This document shows, piece after piece, positions 1-11,186 of a DNA stretch of 64,000 nt (the first letter of the stretch is position 1; each line of letters starts with the position of its first letter). The translations under genes were made by a program, and so were the position numbers. A model generated the notes under the pieces. It was not told where the DNA came from and did not search any database. It saw nothing but the letters and a program-made list of their open reading frames with translations. The DNA comes from Pseudofabraea citricarpa (taxonomy: Eukaryota > Ascomycota > Leotiomycetes > Helotiales > Dermateaceae): the NCBI GenBank assembly GCA_029641185.1, contig JAPWGK010000001.1, positions 1,810,501-1,874,500 on the forward strand, in the 5' to 3' direction.

Positions 1-170
1 TCAGTCTTGGTGAATGGAGAGACCGGTGGCGACAGAGGAAAGGTGCCGGCTGGTTTCGCATAGATGGTCTTCTGAGGAGTTGTCGTGGGTTGCGAGAAAC
101 TCTCAAGAGGGGAGGCTTCTGGTGGTGACATGAGAGTCGACCTGTTATCGAATTGGTGCTTGCTGTCCAT
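1..170 (-). CDS. N-terminal fragment of an unidentified gene, runs off the window
   Basis: An ATG at 170-168 on the minus strand opens a frame with no stop to the window edge, about 56 residues. The peptide starts MDSKHQFDNRS and is rich in Ser, Pro and Thr (SPPEASPLESF, FPLSPPVSP), which is typical of the disordered, phosphorylatable head of a fungal regulator or kinase. No domain is reached, so no function is assigned. The position fits a gene start: the DNA behind it (171 onward) is non-coding low-complexity sequence like that ahead of other genes in this window. A longer open frame on the same strand (145-780) reads through this region in another phase and looks like chance. The ATG choice is tentative. 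Confidence 0.4.
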   Translation of the reverse strand, partial: MDSKHQFDNRSTLMSPPEASPLESFSQPTTTPQKTIYAKPAGTFPLSPPVSPFTKT

Positions 171-3100
171 GTTGCCGGAGAGAATTGAATTGATGGAAGA
201 GGTAGGTCTCGCCGGAGAAGTCAATTGACCGGTGAGTATTTGTGTAGTCGGTGAGCGACCGGTATTGTCGAAGGTAGTGGAAGGCTGCAGCGAGTCTTTG
301 TAAGCCATGTCCGAGCAAATACGCAAACGCGCCTGGAGGATGAGTCTGAGGTTGTGGCAACTCTCGGAATCTGGAGTTAAGTCCGGCGTGGAGGATGGAA
401 TGACTCTGTTGTCCGGATTTCGTGGAGGAAACAAGATTTGAGGGGATGGTCAGCTGAAATATGGGTTTGTCAGCCAGGGCCAGTTGGTGAGACGAATGTT
501 GTTGTTTCTTTGTCTTGGGCGCTGGAGCTGGTCGGTCTCGGGTGATTGATTGGGTGGAAGGCGGCAGAAGGTGAATGGAATGCGATCGGTGGAAGTGGTT
601 GATGGGGGGAAGGGGGAGGAATTGTTTGTCAGAGGGGGAGTAGGAGGTAAGAAAGAAGGAGAGTATGAGAGATGTGATGAATATATACCTACCATGTGGC
701 AGAGTGATACCTAACAGGCTGCCACACCATCTGCGTTTATTCACAGGTGTGTGTTGTGTCGTGGAGTCATGCGCTAGCACACCAGGTACACTTTCGCACT
801 CGCGACCTCGGGAGAGGGGGAGGGGTGTCTGAGTGGGTTTGTTGGAAGGGAGGGCAGGATGATCAAGGCTGGCTGGCTGGTGCTTGTGCTGGTGCTGGTG
901 CTGGCGGGTGTGTGCTTGGGTGATGGGTGATGCGCAACACGCGGATGGCGGAGCCCTGGATGATGGTTGCTTTGGCGGCGGTGGTGGAGGAGGAGGAGGA
1001 GAAGTTGGTGGTAGTGGTAGTGGTAGTGGTAGTGGTAGTGGTGGGTGTTCCTTTTTGGTGGAGGTGGTGGTTCCTAGGCAGCGAGCAGCCAGCAGCAGCC
1101 AGCAGCCAGCGGTTAATGGGGCGGGTGGATGAGCGTATTGTGGTTGGTCTCGCGTTGTTTTGAATTGGCCTTGCGAATGGTTTCTCGTTTCTCATCAGGG
1201 CTGTGCCCGGCTGCTGGGTGCTGGTGCTGATGCTGGCGCTGGGCCATTGGAATGTTGGTGCCCAGAACTGTACTGTATGTATGGTGATGCCAGTATCAGT
1301 GTTAGTACCAGCACCAGTACCGGTATCCAACGTCTGGCCCCCCCCAGTTTGCAGCAGTTCGTGCTATTGATCTCTCTCTCTTTCTCGCTCGGTCTCTCTC
1401 TTTCTCGCTGGCTTCACACGAGCAAGCGGAGGCATTGCATTGATTGCATTGGGCATTGGGCAGATACCCAAAAGCCAGAAGCCAGCAGCCAGCAGCCAGA
1501 AGCTAGACAGCAGAAGGGGGCGGATTGGTGGCCATTGACCAATGATGGGGCGGTAAGCTGAGGAATTGCGATGGATTGGGCAATTCGATGGATTGATGAG
1601 GGTCAAGTCAGACTCTGAGTCATTGTGAAATAATTTTCTGGCGGTTGAAGCCTAACGCCTAACGACCACCGAGCTAGCCCCCGATGTGGTTTAGTGCAGC
1701 AGCGAGATTCCAGACCCTTTTGTATCTGTCTCTGTTTTCTCTCTTCAGCACCAGTCAACTGTCAACATACATCATGTTCAATGTTCACCGTTGCACACTT
1801 TACTGTTATTATTATCATTACACATCCATCTACATACACCATCTAGACCGACCCTCCCCTCCCCTCCCCTCCCCTCCCTGTACTACTATACTACTATACT
1901 ACTACTATGTCATCATCCGGTCGCTACTTATGCTCTTATTCTATTGCTGTTTCAATTGCTCCCATCACTTAAGGTGCTTGGCGTCCAATCAATCAATTGA
2001 CCTCGGGCGGCAAATGAGACCAGGCCCGGTGAACCAAGGCATGTTGGTCTGTTGACTTTCCAAGGAAAGCCCATTTATGCATTTCCACTTGATGGTTCTT
2101 CTCGTGCCCATCTCAGGAATCCGATTCCGATTCTCCCGCATCCTATCTTTCTTTGCTCATCCTTTCGCTCGTTCCCACTCCGAATTCCACTTCCACTTCC
2201 ACTCCCACTCCCAGCACAGCCACGTTGTCGACTCACATGCAAGGCCCAACCCAACCCTATAAGAATAGCAATGCCATACTTGCCGTACAGGTAACCGCAT
2301 GCAGCAATGTCGTCGTCGTCGTCCTGCTCGTTACGTGTCTGGAATGGCTGGGTGCCGTTCTCCAATTAAGCAGAATCGATGTTGCTTGCTTGCTTGCTTG
2401 CTTGCTTGCTATTGTATGCGATGATGATGCTGATGCTGGTGATGGCTCCCCTCGCCCCCTAGCCCTCGCCGCACGTACACGTGTCCGACAGCGCGATCCG
2501 AGAAAAGTCAATTGTATCGTCATGGTCACGGTCACGGCCACGGCCATGGCTCCAGGTAACGCGATAGACGACGGAAAAGGTTCATTGATTCACTCACTGA
2601 TTCATCCATCCATCCAGCATCATCACCATGGCTTCCTCAATTGAACCTGACCTCTCCTGTTATCGTCGCCACTGTACCACCTGACCCCGGGGGCGGAGCT
2701 GGGGGTGGGAGTGGGAGGGAGTGGGAGGGAGTGGGAGGGAGTGGGAGGGAGTGGGAGGGAGTGGGAGGCAGATCATCTGGCGACGTTCTCAGATAAGAAC
2801 ATGTCACCTGCGCCCCGCACCCGCACCCGTACGTACAGGACAGTGCTGTAGTTACTACTGTACTACTGTACTGTACTTACTGTACCTGCCCTGCACTTGC
2901 CGACCGCTACCCCTCTACTGCGACTTGTTGCTATCACGACACTGCTTCACATGCCAATTGGTCTCCGGTCTCAGTCCTGAGGTCTCAGGTCTCAGGTCTC
3001 AGGTCTCAGCCGGATACCGTACTCACACTCACTCATACTCACTCACACTGAATGCTTGACTTGTTCCACTCTTGACCTCCATCACCTCAATTGAATTGCC

Positions 3101-3996
3101 TGCGTACGGTAACCCCCCCCACCCCACACCTACACATGTCTTGCTCTCGTCGGTCAGATGGCCCCCTGGCTGATGGAGGGGAGGGTTGGAGGGTTGGAGG
3201 GATGCAGCGCTTGCGACGGCGACGGCGACGGCCACGGCCATGGCATTGAATTGACGTCCCTCATCCGTCCCGCCATCATCCCGTCTCAGTCCCTGCATAA
3301 GCTGCTGCTGCACCACGATAGATCGCCCGATAAACCTGATAACCCAAATGCCGCCGGGTAGTCTCGGCTTCCATAGTTCAGTACGGACATTGAAAAGAAA
3401 GAAGACGATGATTGTTGTTGTTGTTGTTGTTGTTGATGATGCTGTTGCCGTTGCTGTTGCTGTTGATGCTGTTGTTTGATAATGTTAGGCATGATCGATC
3501 GAGCACTTGTTCCATCAATCGCAGCGCGTTTCATAAATCGAGAAGCCTTGAATAGCGAACCTGCATAAATACACGTGCTCGCATAATCAGCCTCGCATTT
3601 AAGGTTATTTCCGGATAAGGGGCCGCCGACCTTCTATCGCAGCAACATCAACATCAACATCAGCGTCAAGCGACACTTTTTTGATAGGGGTAAATAGGTT
3701 GTAAGCTACCGCTCATCGTCGCACGACGATGAGCCAGCGTTCTAGATTCTACGGTAGTCGAACAAATCGATCTATCTATTTCTCTTTCATTGTGCATAGT
3801 GCACACTGGTTGACGTCGCCTCATACCGACAATACTCTTTATGGTCATCGACCGGAAGCGATCAATGAATAAAGAAGCATCTTTGATAGTATTGATTCCT
3901 TTGTCTGCTTTTCTCTAAACCTGTTGCACGCCTTTCCCTCGCACTTGCCTGTTATGCCTGTCCAAGTAAATAACATCTGTTGTGCTCAAGCGTGTG
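171..3996. other. 3.8 kb gene-free low-complexity region
   Basis: No protein-like frame could be supported here. The stretch holds C/T-rich tracts, GGTAGT units near 1008-1043, TTGC units near 2382-2410, a G-rich decamer array at 2711-2770 and TTG/CTG-type triplets at 3414-3476. It lies between two divergently oriented genes and probably contains both promoters and long 5' leaders. The short open frames seen in it are made of homopolymeric Ser, Val, Gly, His or Gln runs, as expected from translated microsatellites. Confidence 0.6.
2711..2770 (+). repeat. Six tandem GTGGGAGGGA decamers (potential G-quadruplex)
   Basis: The decamer GTGGGAGGGA is repeated back to back, the last copy ending GGCA, preceded by GGGGGTGGGA. 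Each unit supplies two GGG runs separated by one or two bases, so any two adjacent units contain four G-runs, the minimum for an intramolecular quadruplex on the plus strand. Confidence 0.9.
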
Positions 3997-6243
3997 ATGG
4001 CAGCGAGGTATACACGTGAAGGGGGACGCCTCGACTCCAGGAGCCCACATCAGCGATGGCTTGAATCTCTGAGGGAGAACAATTACCTAGAGAGATCGTG
4101 GATTCCAGTCAGGGTATTGGGACAAGGTGGCCAGGGGGTCGTTGGCTTATACAAGTGGGATTCCCTCGTGCCCAAGAAGTATCCCTACGACAAGATTGCC
4201 GTCAAGCAGGCGGCGTGGGGTCATCGCAGATCAGGTCTAACCCACGAGGATCAACTGTTGGGTTTGCTAAAGCCTACGAAATCAATCCACATTGTCCACA
4301 AATACACTGACGTTGTCCCCGGGATAGGAAGTTTTAGGCTGGAGGGCGTTGTTGATAGTGGTCGGGTGCATAGGTTCATCTTGGAGTATTGCGAGGGGGG
4401 GAGTTTGTACGACTTGTTCCGCAAACGTCAAAGTAAAGCGATGTAAGTTTCCTAATGCCTAGAAATACGACCACGACAGTCTAAGATGAAGCTATTCGTA
4501 GACCCCTCTATTTTGACGAGGAAGAAATCTGGGAGATTTTCCATTGCTTAGCTCGTGGCTTGTTGGTCATGCATCATGGATCGGAGGATTCGACGCAGCC
4601 AAGGTGGGATAACAACGAAATTGTCCATCTTGATATCAAGTAAGTCCACTCCTTCCTCTTACTTCCTGCGCGAGGCTGAGCTTCACGATGTCTTGCTAAG
4701 ATGCTAACTTGAAATAGATACGATAACAGTAAGAACACCCACGTCAAAGCGAGTAACATCATTGCTGACAACGAGTAAAGTCCTCATTGGATCTCCGTTA
4801 GATGACGAGGAGCATGAAGGCTGGGCGCCATTCAAGGTCGGATTATGTGTCATCTTAGCCGTTGCTTCAATCACTAACCTTGGTTTGTATGTAGATTGCA
4901 GATCTGGGATCAGGTCGACTCTGCCCAGATACCCCCAGCCCACAGTTCCACAAAAGTTTGACTTGGGCAGGAACAGATGATTGGAGTCTGCCGGCAAGTT
5001 AGTTCAGATCCGAAGCAGCAGATGACAATCTAACTTCCAAGTAGGAACAAGGGCGACATGCTAACAGGAGGCATATCAAACGTCCATGGCTGCTACCTGT
5101 AAGACGTCGTGATTCGAATCTATTTCCCCAGACATTTCTTTGCTAACCCTTGCTAAATAGCTACCAAATGAGTTTGACCCCAAGTACTTTCCAGACCTCC
5201 ATGCCAACACCAAGAGTGGAGATCTAGTCTATGGCACCGCGTCAAACGTCTGGCAAGTTGGACTTGTCGTATGGTGCCTTATGCATAACGTGAAGAGAGC
5301 AGATTGGGACAACACCATGGTGGCCTATCGCTGGTCTGTCGACGCCTCAGACCTCCTCGAGGGAGGCAGTGCCACAATCGGCGACAAAGCAGACCAAGAT
5401 GCAGCAAACGGCAGCAGAGCACCATTACGCTACAGCAAAGCACTGCGGACCCTCGTGGCCGAGTGTTTGATAATCCAGCAGAACTTCCGGATCAAGCCCG
5501 CGGAACTGGTCGAGAAGACGGGAAAGTGGTTAAAAGAAACGCGCGAGTACAATAAGATGGTGGCGACGGCAGCAGTATTGCAAGAGACGGCAGAGCAAGC
5601 AGCCGATACGGCGCTGCCTGCAAGCACTGTATCTGCATCTCCCGGGACGACTGTGGATGTCCTTTCTCAGTTAGAACGCAGTCCCGGTGATGAACCTCCA
5701 CTACCACCAAGCCCAGCCCATACAGAACTTGGAGCCCAGGTTGATAGGCGAGTGGAGCAAGACATCCTCCTCTATCGCCAAAGAGCCCGATGGGCACGGA
5801 ATGATCGTCGACTCGAGGCGGCTGCTCAAGCACTCCCAAATCTAGTCGCCGCACCCGGTGTGGTGGAGCAACTGGCAGCAATAAACTTAGAGGACAATGA
5901 AGTGAACGCAGCCTCTCCACCTATAGCACCGCCCGCAAACCAATATACCATCCCTTGTATCATCTTCATCTACACGACTACCAATTGGTTCGGTCGTCGA
6001 AGGACCAAGACTTTGCGATTGCGAGACGTCGCCTCCTCCTTATCCGTACGCAGTATCAAGGAGACTCTGGTGGCCACCCTGGGATGTCCGATCCCGGCTA
6101 GCAATATGAAGTTGATGAACGGCAGGCAATGCATCCCAGGGGCCCTGGGCGTTGCTGATCTAGTTGCTAACGGCTTCGTCATTCGTGTGACAGATTGGAG
6201 GGATGATAGGGCAAACCGACCCGCTGATGTACTTTATAGATAG
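3997..6243 (+). CDS. Divergent protein kinase with C-terminal ubiquitin-like domain
   Basis: Seven exons: 3997-4442, 4502-4639, 4718-4728, 4781-4836, 4895-4993, 5045-5098 and 5161-6243. They sum to 1887 nt, giving 628 residues. The N-terminal part is a eukaryotic-type kinase fold: glycine loop LGQGGQG (41-47), ATP lysine in KIAVK (K70), catalytic loop HLDIKYDN (191-198) and DLG in place of DFG (220-222). The subdomain IX Asp is replaced (ASNVWQVG) and no clear APE motif is seen, so activity is plausible but not certain. A central alanine- and charge-rich linker follows. Residues about 533-614 resemble a ubiquitin-like domain (beta strand, SIKETLVATLGCPIPASNMK, then an RVTDW end). The fourth-last intron boundary uses a GC donor at 4994. 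Substrate and pathway are unknown. It lies tail-to-tail with the TBC gene. Confidence 0.75.
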
Positions 6244-6761
6244 AGGAATGGTTTGTAGTTGGCTAAGGAACGAAGGAGTTTCAGCTAATCCTACTCTCAT
6301 TGCAATCCAAGAGGTAGGTTGACGTAGAAATAATATCGATAATACATCTGATTCGCCTCCCCATAACCCGTAAGGAGGCATGTTACTTGTTAGTCATCTT
6401 GGTCGTCATAGAATAACTATCATTCATCACGAGAGAAACTAGTAATCACTTTAATTTGGCAAGTAAGGTAAGCCATTAGTAGTGTCTTCTAAGTCTCTAT
6501 TGCCGTACTAAGGTGGCACTTGCGCTTAAACGTTGAACGAATCTAACATACCTACCTAGGTAAGTAAGTACGACAATATGATTCGAGACAGGAAGAATAT
6601 AGTAGCATCGACGTTCAATTGGAATTCTCCGACCCAGATACTAGCGCTCCAATGTTAAATGCAACCAATTGCCTCTGATGGCCAGTGCCCTGGTAAACTC
6701 CAGTACAAACTCCTACCCTCGCCTCCCAAGCCGCTTTGAAGGACCCCAACATATAATATAA
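6244..6761. other. Convergent 3' intergenic region
   Basis: About 520 bp lie between the stops of the kinase and the TBC gene. The sequence is moderately AT-rich with short TAGGTA/TAAGTA runs near 6541-6570. No gene or structured element was recognised. Confidence 0.6.
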
Positions 6762-9700
6762 TCAGCGCTCGAATTCTACAACCTTTTGCGTGGCTGTGCT
6801 AGCAGTTCTTGGACGCGAAGCATCTGAGTTCATCGGACTCAAGCTTGCATGGCTGACAGTGCTTGGGACTTCCTGGCTCTTGATACTACCTGCTTCAGCA
6901 TCTGCACCCTCCAACAAATCCCGGTCTTCAGATCGAACACTTCTTCGCTCTGCATCAGCACCATATGCACCAGAAGTGCGTGTAGGGTCGTAGCCCTCCT
7001 CGTCGTCCTCCTCGTCATCAGGTCGCTGAACTGCGTTCTTCTCCAATTCTTTCTGGGCCTCGTCCATACGACGTCTCACTTCAGCTGCTACACGCATGCC
7101 ATCAGTAACAATATTATCCAGAACTCCTCTGAGACCCTTTCCTGGCGGAACCACGCCTGCAGAGCCAATACCTCCAAGGCCACCCTGAGAGCTAGGCCCT
7201 GCTGCTCGGCTAAAACTAATATTTGTAAAGGTAGTTAGGCTTGAGCCTGCATTGCCTGTGCCTGTGACAAGCTTGTCGGAGATCCGGAATGAAGCGGGGA
7301 AGGAGGATTCGAAGAACTGCTCGAGAAGTTCATCGGCGAGAACTACCATGCGGAATGTTGGCAAAGTAATATGCAATGGTTTTGAGGGATCAAGGGCCGC
7401 ATTCGCAGATTCAGATTGTGCTTTCGAAACTGTGCGTCGTCCATCACTCTTGCTTACTGGCTGGCTGGATGCAAGAGGGTTGGAGGGAAGACCAGGACTC
7501 TTCTTGCCAGCTTTAATTTCTGCATCCTCACCAAGATCTAACAGATCCTCCTCGTCATCCTCATCTTCACCAATACTGAACGCACCATCTTCTACAGATT
7601 CAGTAGACTCGGTTTGATTTTGTGGGTGATCTGGGTCCGCATATTCGAAACAACGTCTGATGAAAGCGCTAACACTGCTGAGGAAACGCTCGTTGGTAGT
7701 ACCTAACGAACCATCAATTTGTGCACCGTTGCCTGCTTCGAATTCGCTGAGGCCAACCAGGGAGCTAGAAGGCGTCAGAGAACCTTCTAAGCCTCGACGA
7801 GAGAGGAACAATAATGCTTCGGAAATTCGGAGTATGCCTTCTCGATCCACCTTACCATCACCATCGTCATCATATAGCTCGAAGAAATATGTGATGCTGC
7901 CCATTATATCGCCCTTGCCTTTGATCTGCGCTAAGCCAGTGATTACATTTTGTAGATTAAGAGCCGAATTCATATCAACATCCCAACGCCTGAATAACCT
8001 TTGCATAAATTCATGATCGGCAGGCTCTGGATTTCCAAATCCCCAAGGAGAAAGCGAATTTTCCCTGCGCTTCAGTGTATTGCCAAAATATGAATGTTTT
8101 TCGTTGTCGTTCTTCTCCGGCGGTGTTGGTGAATCTGTAATTGCCCATTTCGCAATGCCAGCAAGAAATTCTCGGAAACCATCGTAGTCCATGAGTGTTG
8201 GACTTGGACCAAGACCAACTCGTCCTTTCTCTATGCTTTGGGTTTCGCCAAGTCCTGTTACTACCTCTGTTGCCTTTGCCCGGCTGGCTCTGGCACGTCG
8301 GTCTGTCTCTTCCTTGATCATCTGGTCTCTTTGCTGGCGTTCATACAATATCCCATAAAATCTGTCATATAAAGCCCCTAGCTCGTCGACACTCAGGCGT
8401 TTGCTATCCGGACCAAGATTTCTGATAGAAGTTCGTTTTGCAAAACTCTCGATACCGTTCAACACCGAATCTTTGTGCTTCATGCGTTGTTCCGTAATGC
8501 TATTCTGTGTAATACCTGAGAACTCCTTAAATGCAACAACCATAAGTTCCTGGAAACGAGTCACAGCCCGCAGCTTGGCGTTTTCTGATTTCGGGTGTGC
8601 TGACTCGTCTAGTTTCGAAAAGTATGATTTCAGAACAGAAATGAAGGCTCCATCATCGGCTGCATCGAGTAACTCTTCGCCATTGATCCTCAGAATCGCA
8701 AGTCCAACTTGAAACAGAACCTTTGGTCCCTCCAAGAAGAAAACGTCAAGTACGCGGAAGGCAAATACCAGAGGCATGGAGTTAATGTACAATGAGAGAA
8801 ACCAGGGAAGCGAAACTACAGATAGTTGAACATCCGCCTTAACAAGGTGATCCCATAGAATTGGCATAGTCTTTTCCACAAGAGACTCGAAGACTCTTTG
8901 GTCGAGTAACGTGCCGTACATAGTAGTCGAGTAGTATCCAGGAAGTAATCTATCGCACAGTGTGGAAAGGAGAAAAAAAGCCTGGGACTCTGACATATAG
9001 ATAAGTAAGGCTGCAACAACGATATTCATAGCCTGGCAATATCCGACTTCTGCATTCGTCCAACTGTATGCAGTAAGAACCCTCCTGAGGCGACCGATTC
9101 CTTCTTCGCTCTGGAATCCTGGGTATTCTGGCAGACTGCGGTTCAGATCTTTCTCAATCTCTTCAATCGCTAAAGAATCTCGGCCCTCGAATTTAGCTAG
9201 TGTGTCTGCATAGAGGGTTGGCTGCTCAAGGCGCAGAAACAGAGAACCAGATGTCTGTTCCCAGATTTCCCCACGTAGTCGGTTGGGAAGGCCAACGCGT
9301 ATGAGTTTGTGGAAAGTCGGTTGACGAATTAAAGTGACGTTCCGTCCATTGTCTCGAAGATATTCTCCCCATAATCTCATCTTGCTTCTATCACGTAGTT
9401 TTCTTGCATCTCCCGGGTATCGAAACTGCATTCCAAGCCCAGCATCTGGAGGGTCGCCGGACTTTTTTGCATCTCCTTGGAGGAGATATTCGGAATAGCA
9501 TTCTGCAACTACTCTTTTTAACTTGCCCACCTCTCCCACACCGGATTTAAGTCCCCTTTTCAAGCCATCGCAGAATCTTTCGCAAGCTTGTCTTGTACCA
9601 GCAAGTTGTATGGTGATTTTTTGTTGGTGTACAGGAGATTTGGTGGCGTCATTCACAGGACCATTGCTGAGCCCATTCCAGGTTGTTATAGCAAGGGCAA

Positions 9701-10201
9701 ACTAGAGAACAAGGTCAGCATAAATAGGGAGAAGGCTATTGAGGGGCTTACTTGGTAACTCTGACTATGCAAGCGTTCAACCCTTCTGATAGCACATAAT
9801 GGTAAAGTGAAGCCGTTTCCACCTGGTCCAGCACCGTGGGTTTGTCCTGTAAAACCCGAAGATGTGCTCGTGCTTGCTGTCTGGAGGAAGCTCGTAGGCT
9901 GTGTAGAGAAGCACAAGTAAGACTCGCTCAAGTGTAGCTTTCCCGCATAGTGGTAGCCTGCTCTGTCTCGATCCCTCTCCTTTTCGCCCTGGGTTGCGTT
10001 TGGGGCGTATGTAATTGGTGGGGAGATAGTCAGTTCCGCAGTGATCTCCTGCAAAGGTGTCTGTGTATCTGGCAAACGAAACTGATGGCGGAAGAGGGTT
10101 GATTTGGCTGGATTGCGATCGGAAGCTGAAAGGTTGAGAGCCTGTGTAGGATCAATAAAAGATTGAGCCTTCTGCACAAGGCTTGTCAGATTTGAGAACA
10201 T
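6762..10201 (-). CDS. Rab GTPase-activating protein, GRAM-TBC-EF-hand (Gyp2/Mdr1-type)
   Basis: Two exons, 10201-9752 and 9701-6762, encode 1129 residues. The start is the ATG of MFSNLTSLVQKAQ at 10201; an upstream in-frame ATG is possible. The first exon carries a GRAM-like segment (HYAGKLHLSESYLCFST). The TBC domain spans roughly 286-480 with the catalytic arginine finger in IEKDLNR (R338) and the glutamine finger in YCQ (Q373). A single canonical EF-hand loop (DDDGDGKVDREG, about 761-772) follows, then an acidic, disordered tail. This order matches fungal Gyp2/Mdr1 and animal TBC1D8/9 proteins, which stimulate GTP hydrolysis by Rab/Ypt proteins in membrane traffic; both catalytic fingers are intact, so it should be active. 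Length agrees with filamentous-fungal homologues. The Rab target cannot be read from sequence. Confidence 0.92.
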
Positions 10202-11186
10202 TGTGCATGGTATCTGCTGCAAGGGCAGCTTTCGTCGTTGATGTTCTGAGGGATGCTTCAAGCTGAGTCCCGTGAACCTAATGCCGCTAGCTCGGATGCC
10301 GACCCGATTCCTCGTATCAGCCAATCAAATACTCCCAGGGCGCTATTCCACTCGTTTCGGATGACGAATCAGGAAATTCACTAGATGCTACTTGATGTCT
10401 ATATAAGGTGCCTAAGTACTTTTTGGATTCTTATATTTTTGCTATCATGAACTTGTTATTTATATAGTAGTTTTTGATCATTACATGCTTTTTGGTCATT
10501 TAATATTCATAATGAAGAAGAAAAGATACAGTGCAATACATTCGAGGCTCTTATTGCCTGAGTAACTAGACTAGTTGCTCAAAAAGAGCCCATATCATTG
10601 AGCCGGAATGTCCACTAACAACCGGATTTGGGAATGGTAAACTTCAGTACATCATTATGAACATGTGTTTCGTCTGGCTCCAATATATCTGGTATCCACC
10701 TTTGCCACTTCCGGGTGCTGGCTTTACTTGCTGAGAGCCCTTCATGGCTGGATTACTGACCGCATGAGGCACAGCCTAAACCCTCTTTCCGCTCTCGAAA
10801 CCCTGCCTGATAAATCATAGAGCATGGCATAGGCACTCGCACCAGCATCACATCTCCATCGCTTTGACACAAGCATGAGAAGTGACAACAAGCGGGGAAA
10901 TGAGAAGCCATTCCGAAATGAGAACTAAATCCACAAATATCTGTCTATTTTCCTGACTATGCTCTCTCGTTTCGGTGATTCTTAGCTGGACATAGAATCA
11001 TAAAGTCTACCAAGAGGCTAGGCAGTACAGATCCTCGAGACGAAATGTCAACATAAAAGCTTTCCAGATTATCTACCAGCTTCCCCTCGCCTAGGAGCTC
11101 GAGGAAATCTATACATTTTAGCATATGTAGTAGTACAAGCTCTTTCGCTCATTCCCTCTCAAGATCCATCTTCTTTCCAGATCTGC
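10202..11186. other. Gene-free region between TBC gene start and ivd stop
   Basis: About 1 kb acts as promoter side of the TBC gene and 3' flank of the isovaleryl-CoA dehydrogenase gene. AT-rich around 10420-10520. No coding frame or RNA gene was recognised. Confidence 0.55.

Noticed and set aside
145..780. 211-codon minus-strand open frame at the window start
   Set aside because: Overlaps the better start at 170 in another phase and has low-complexity composition; no family resemblance.
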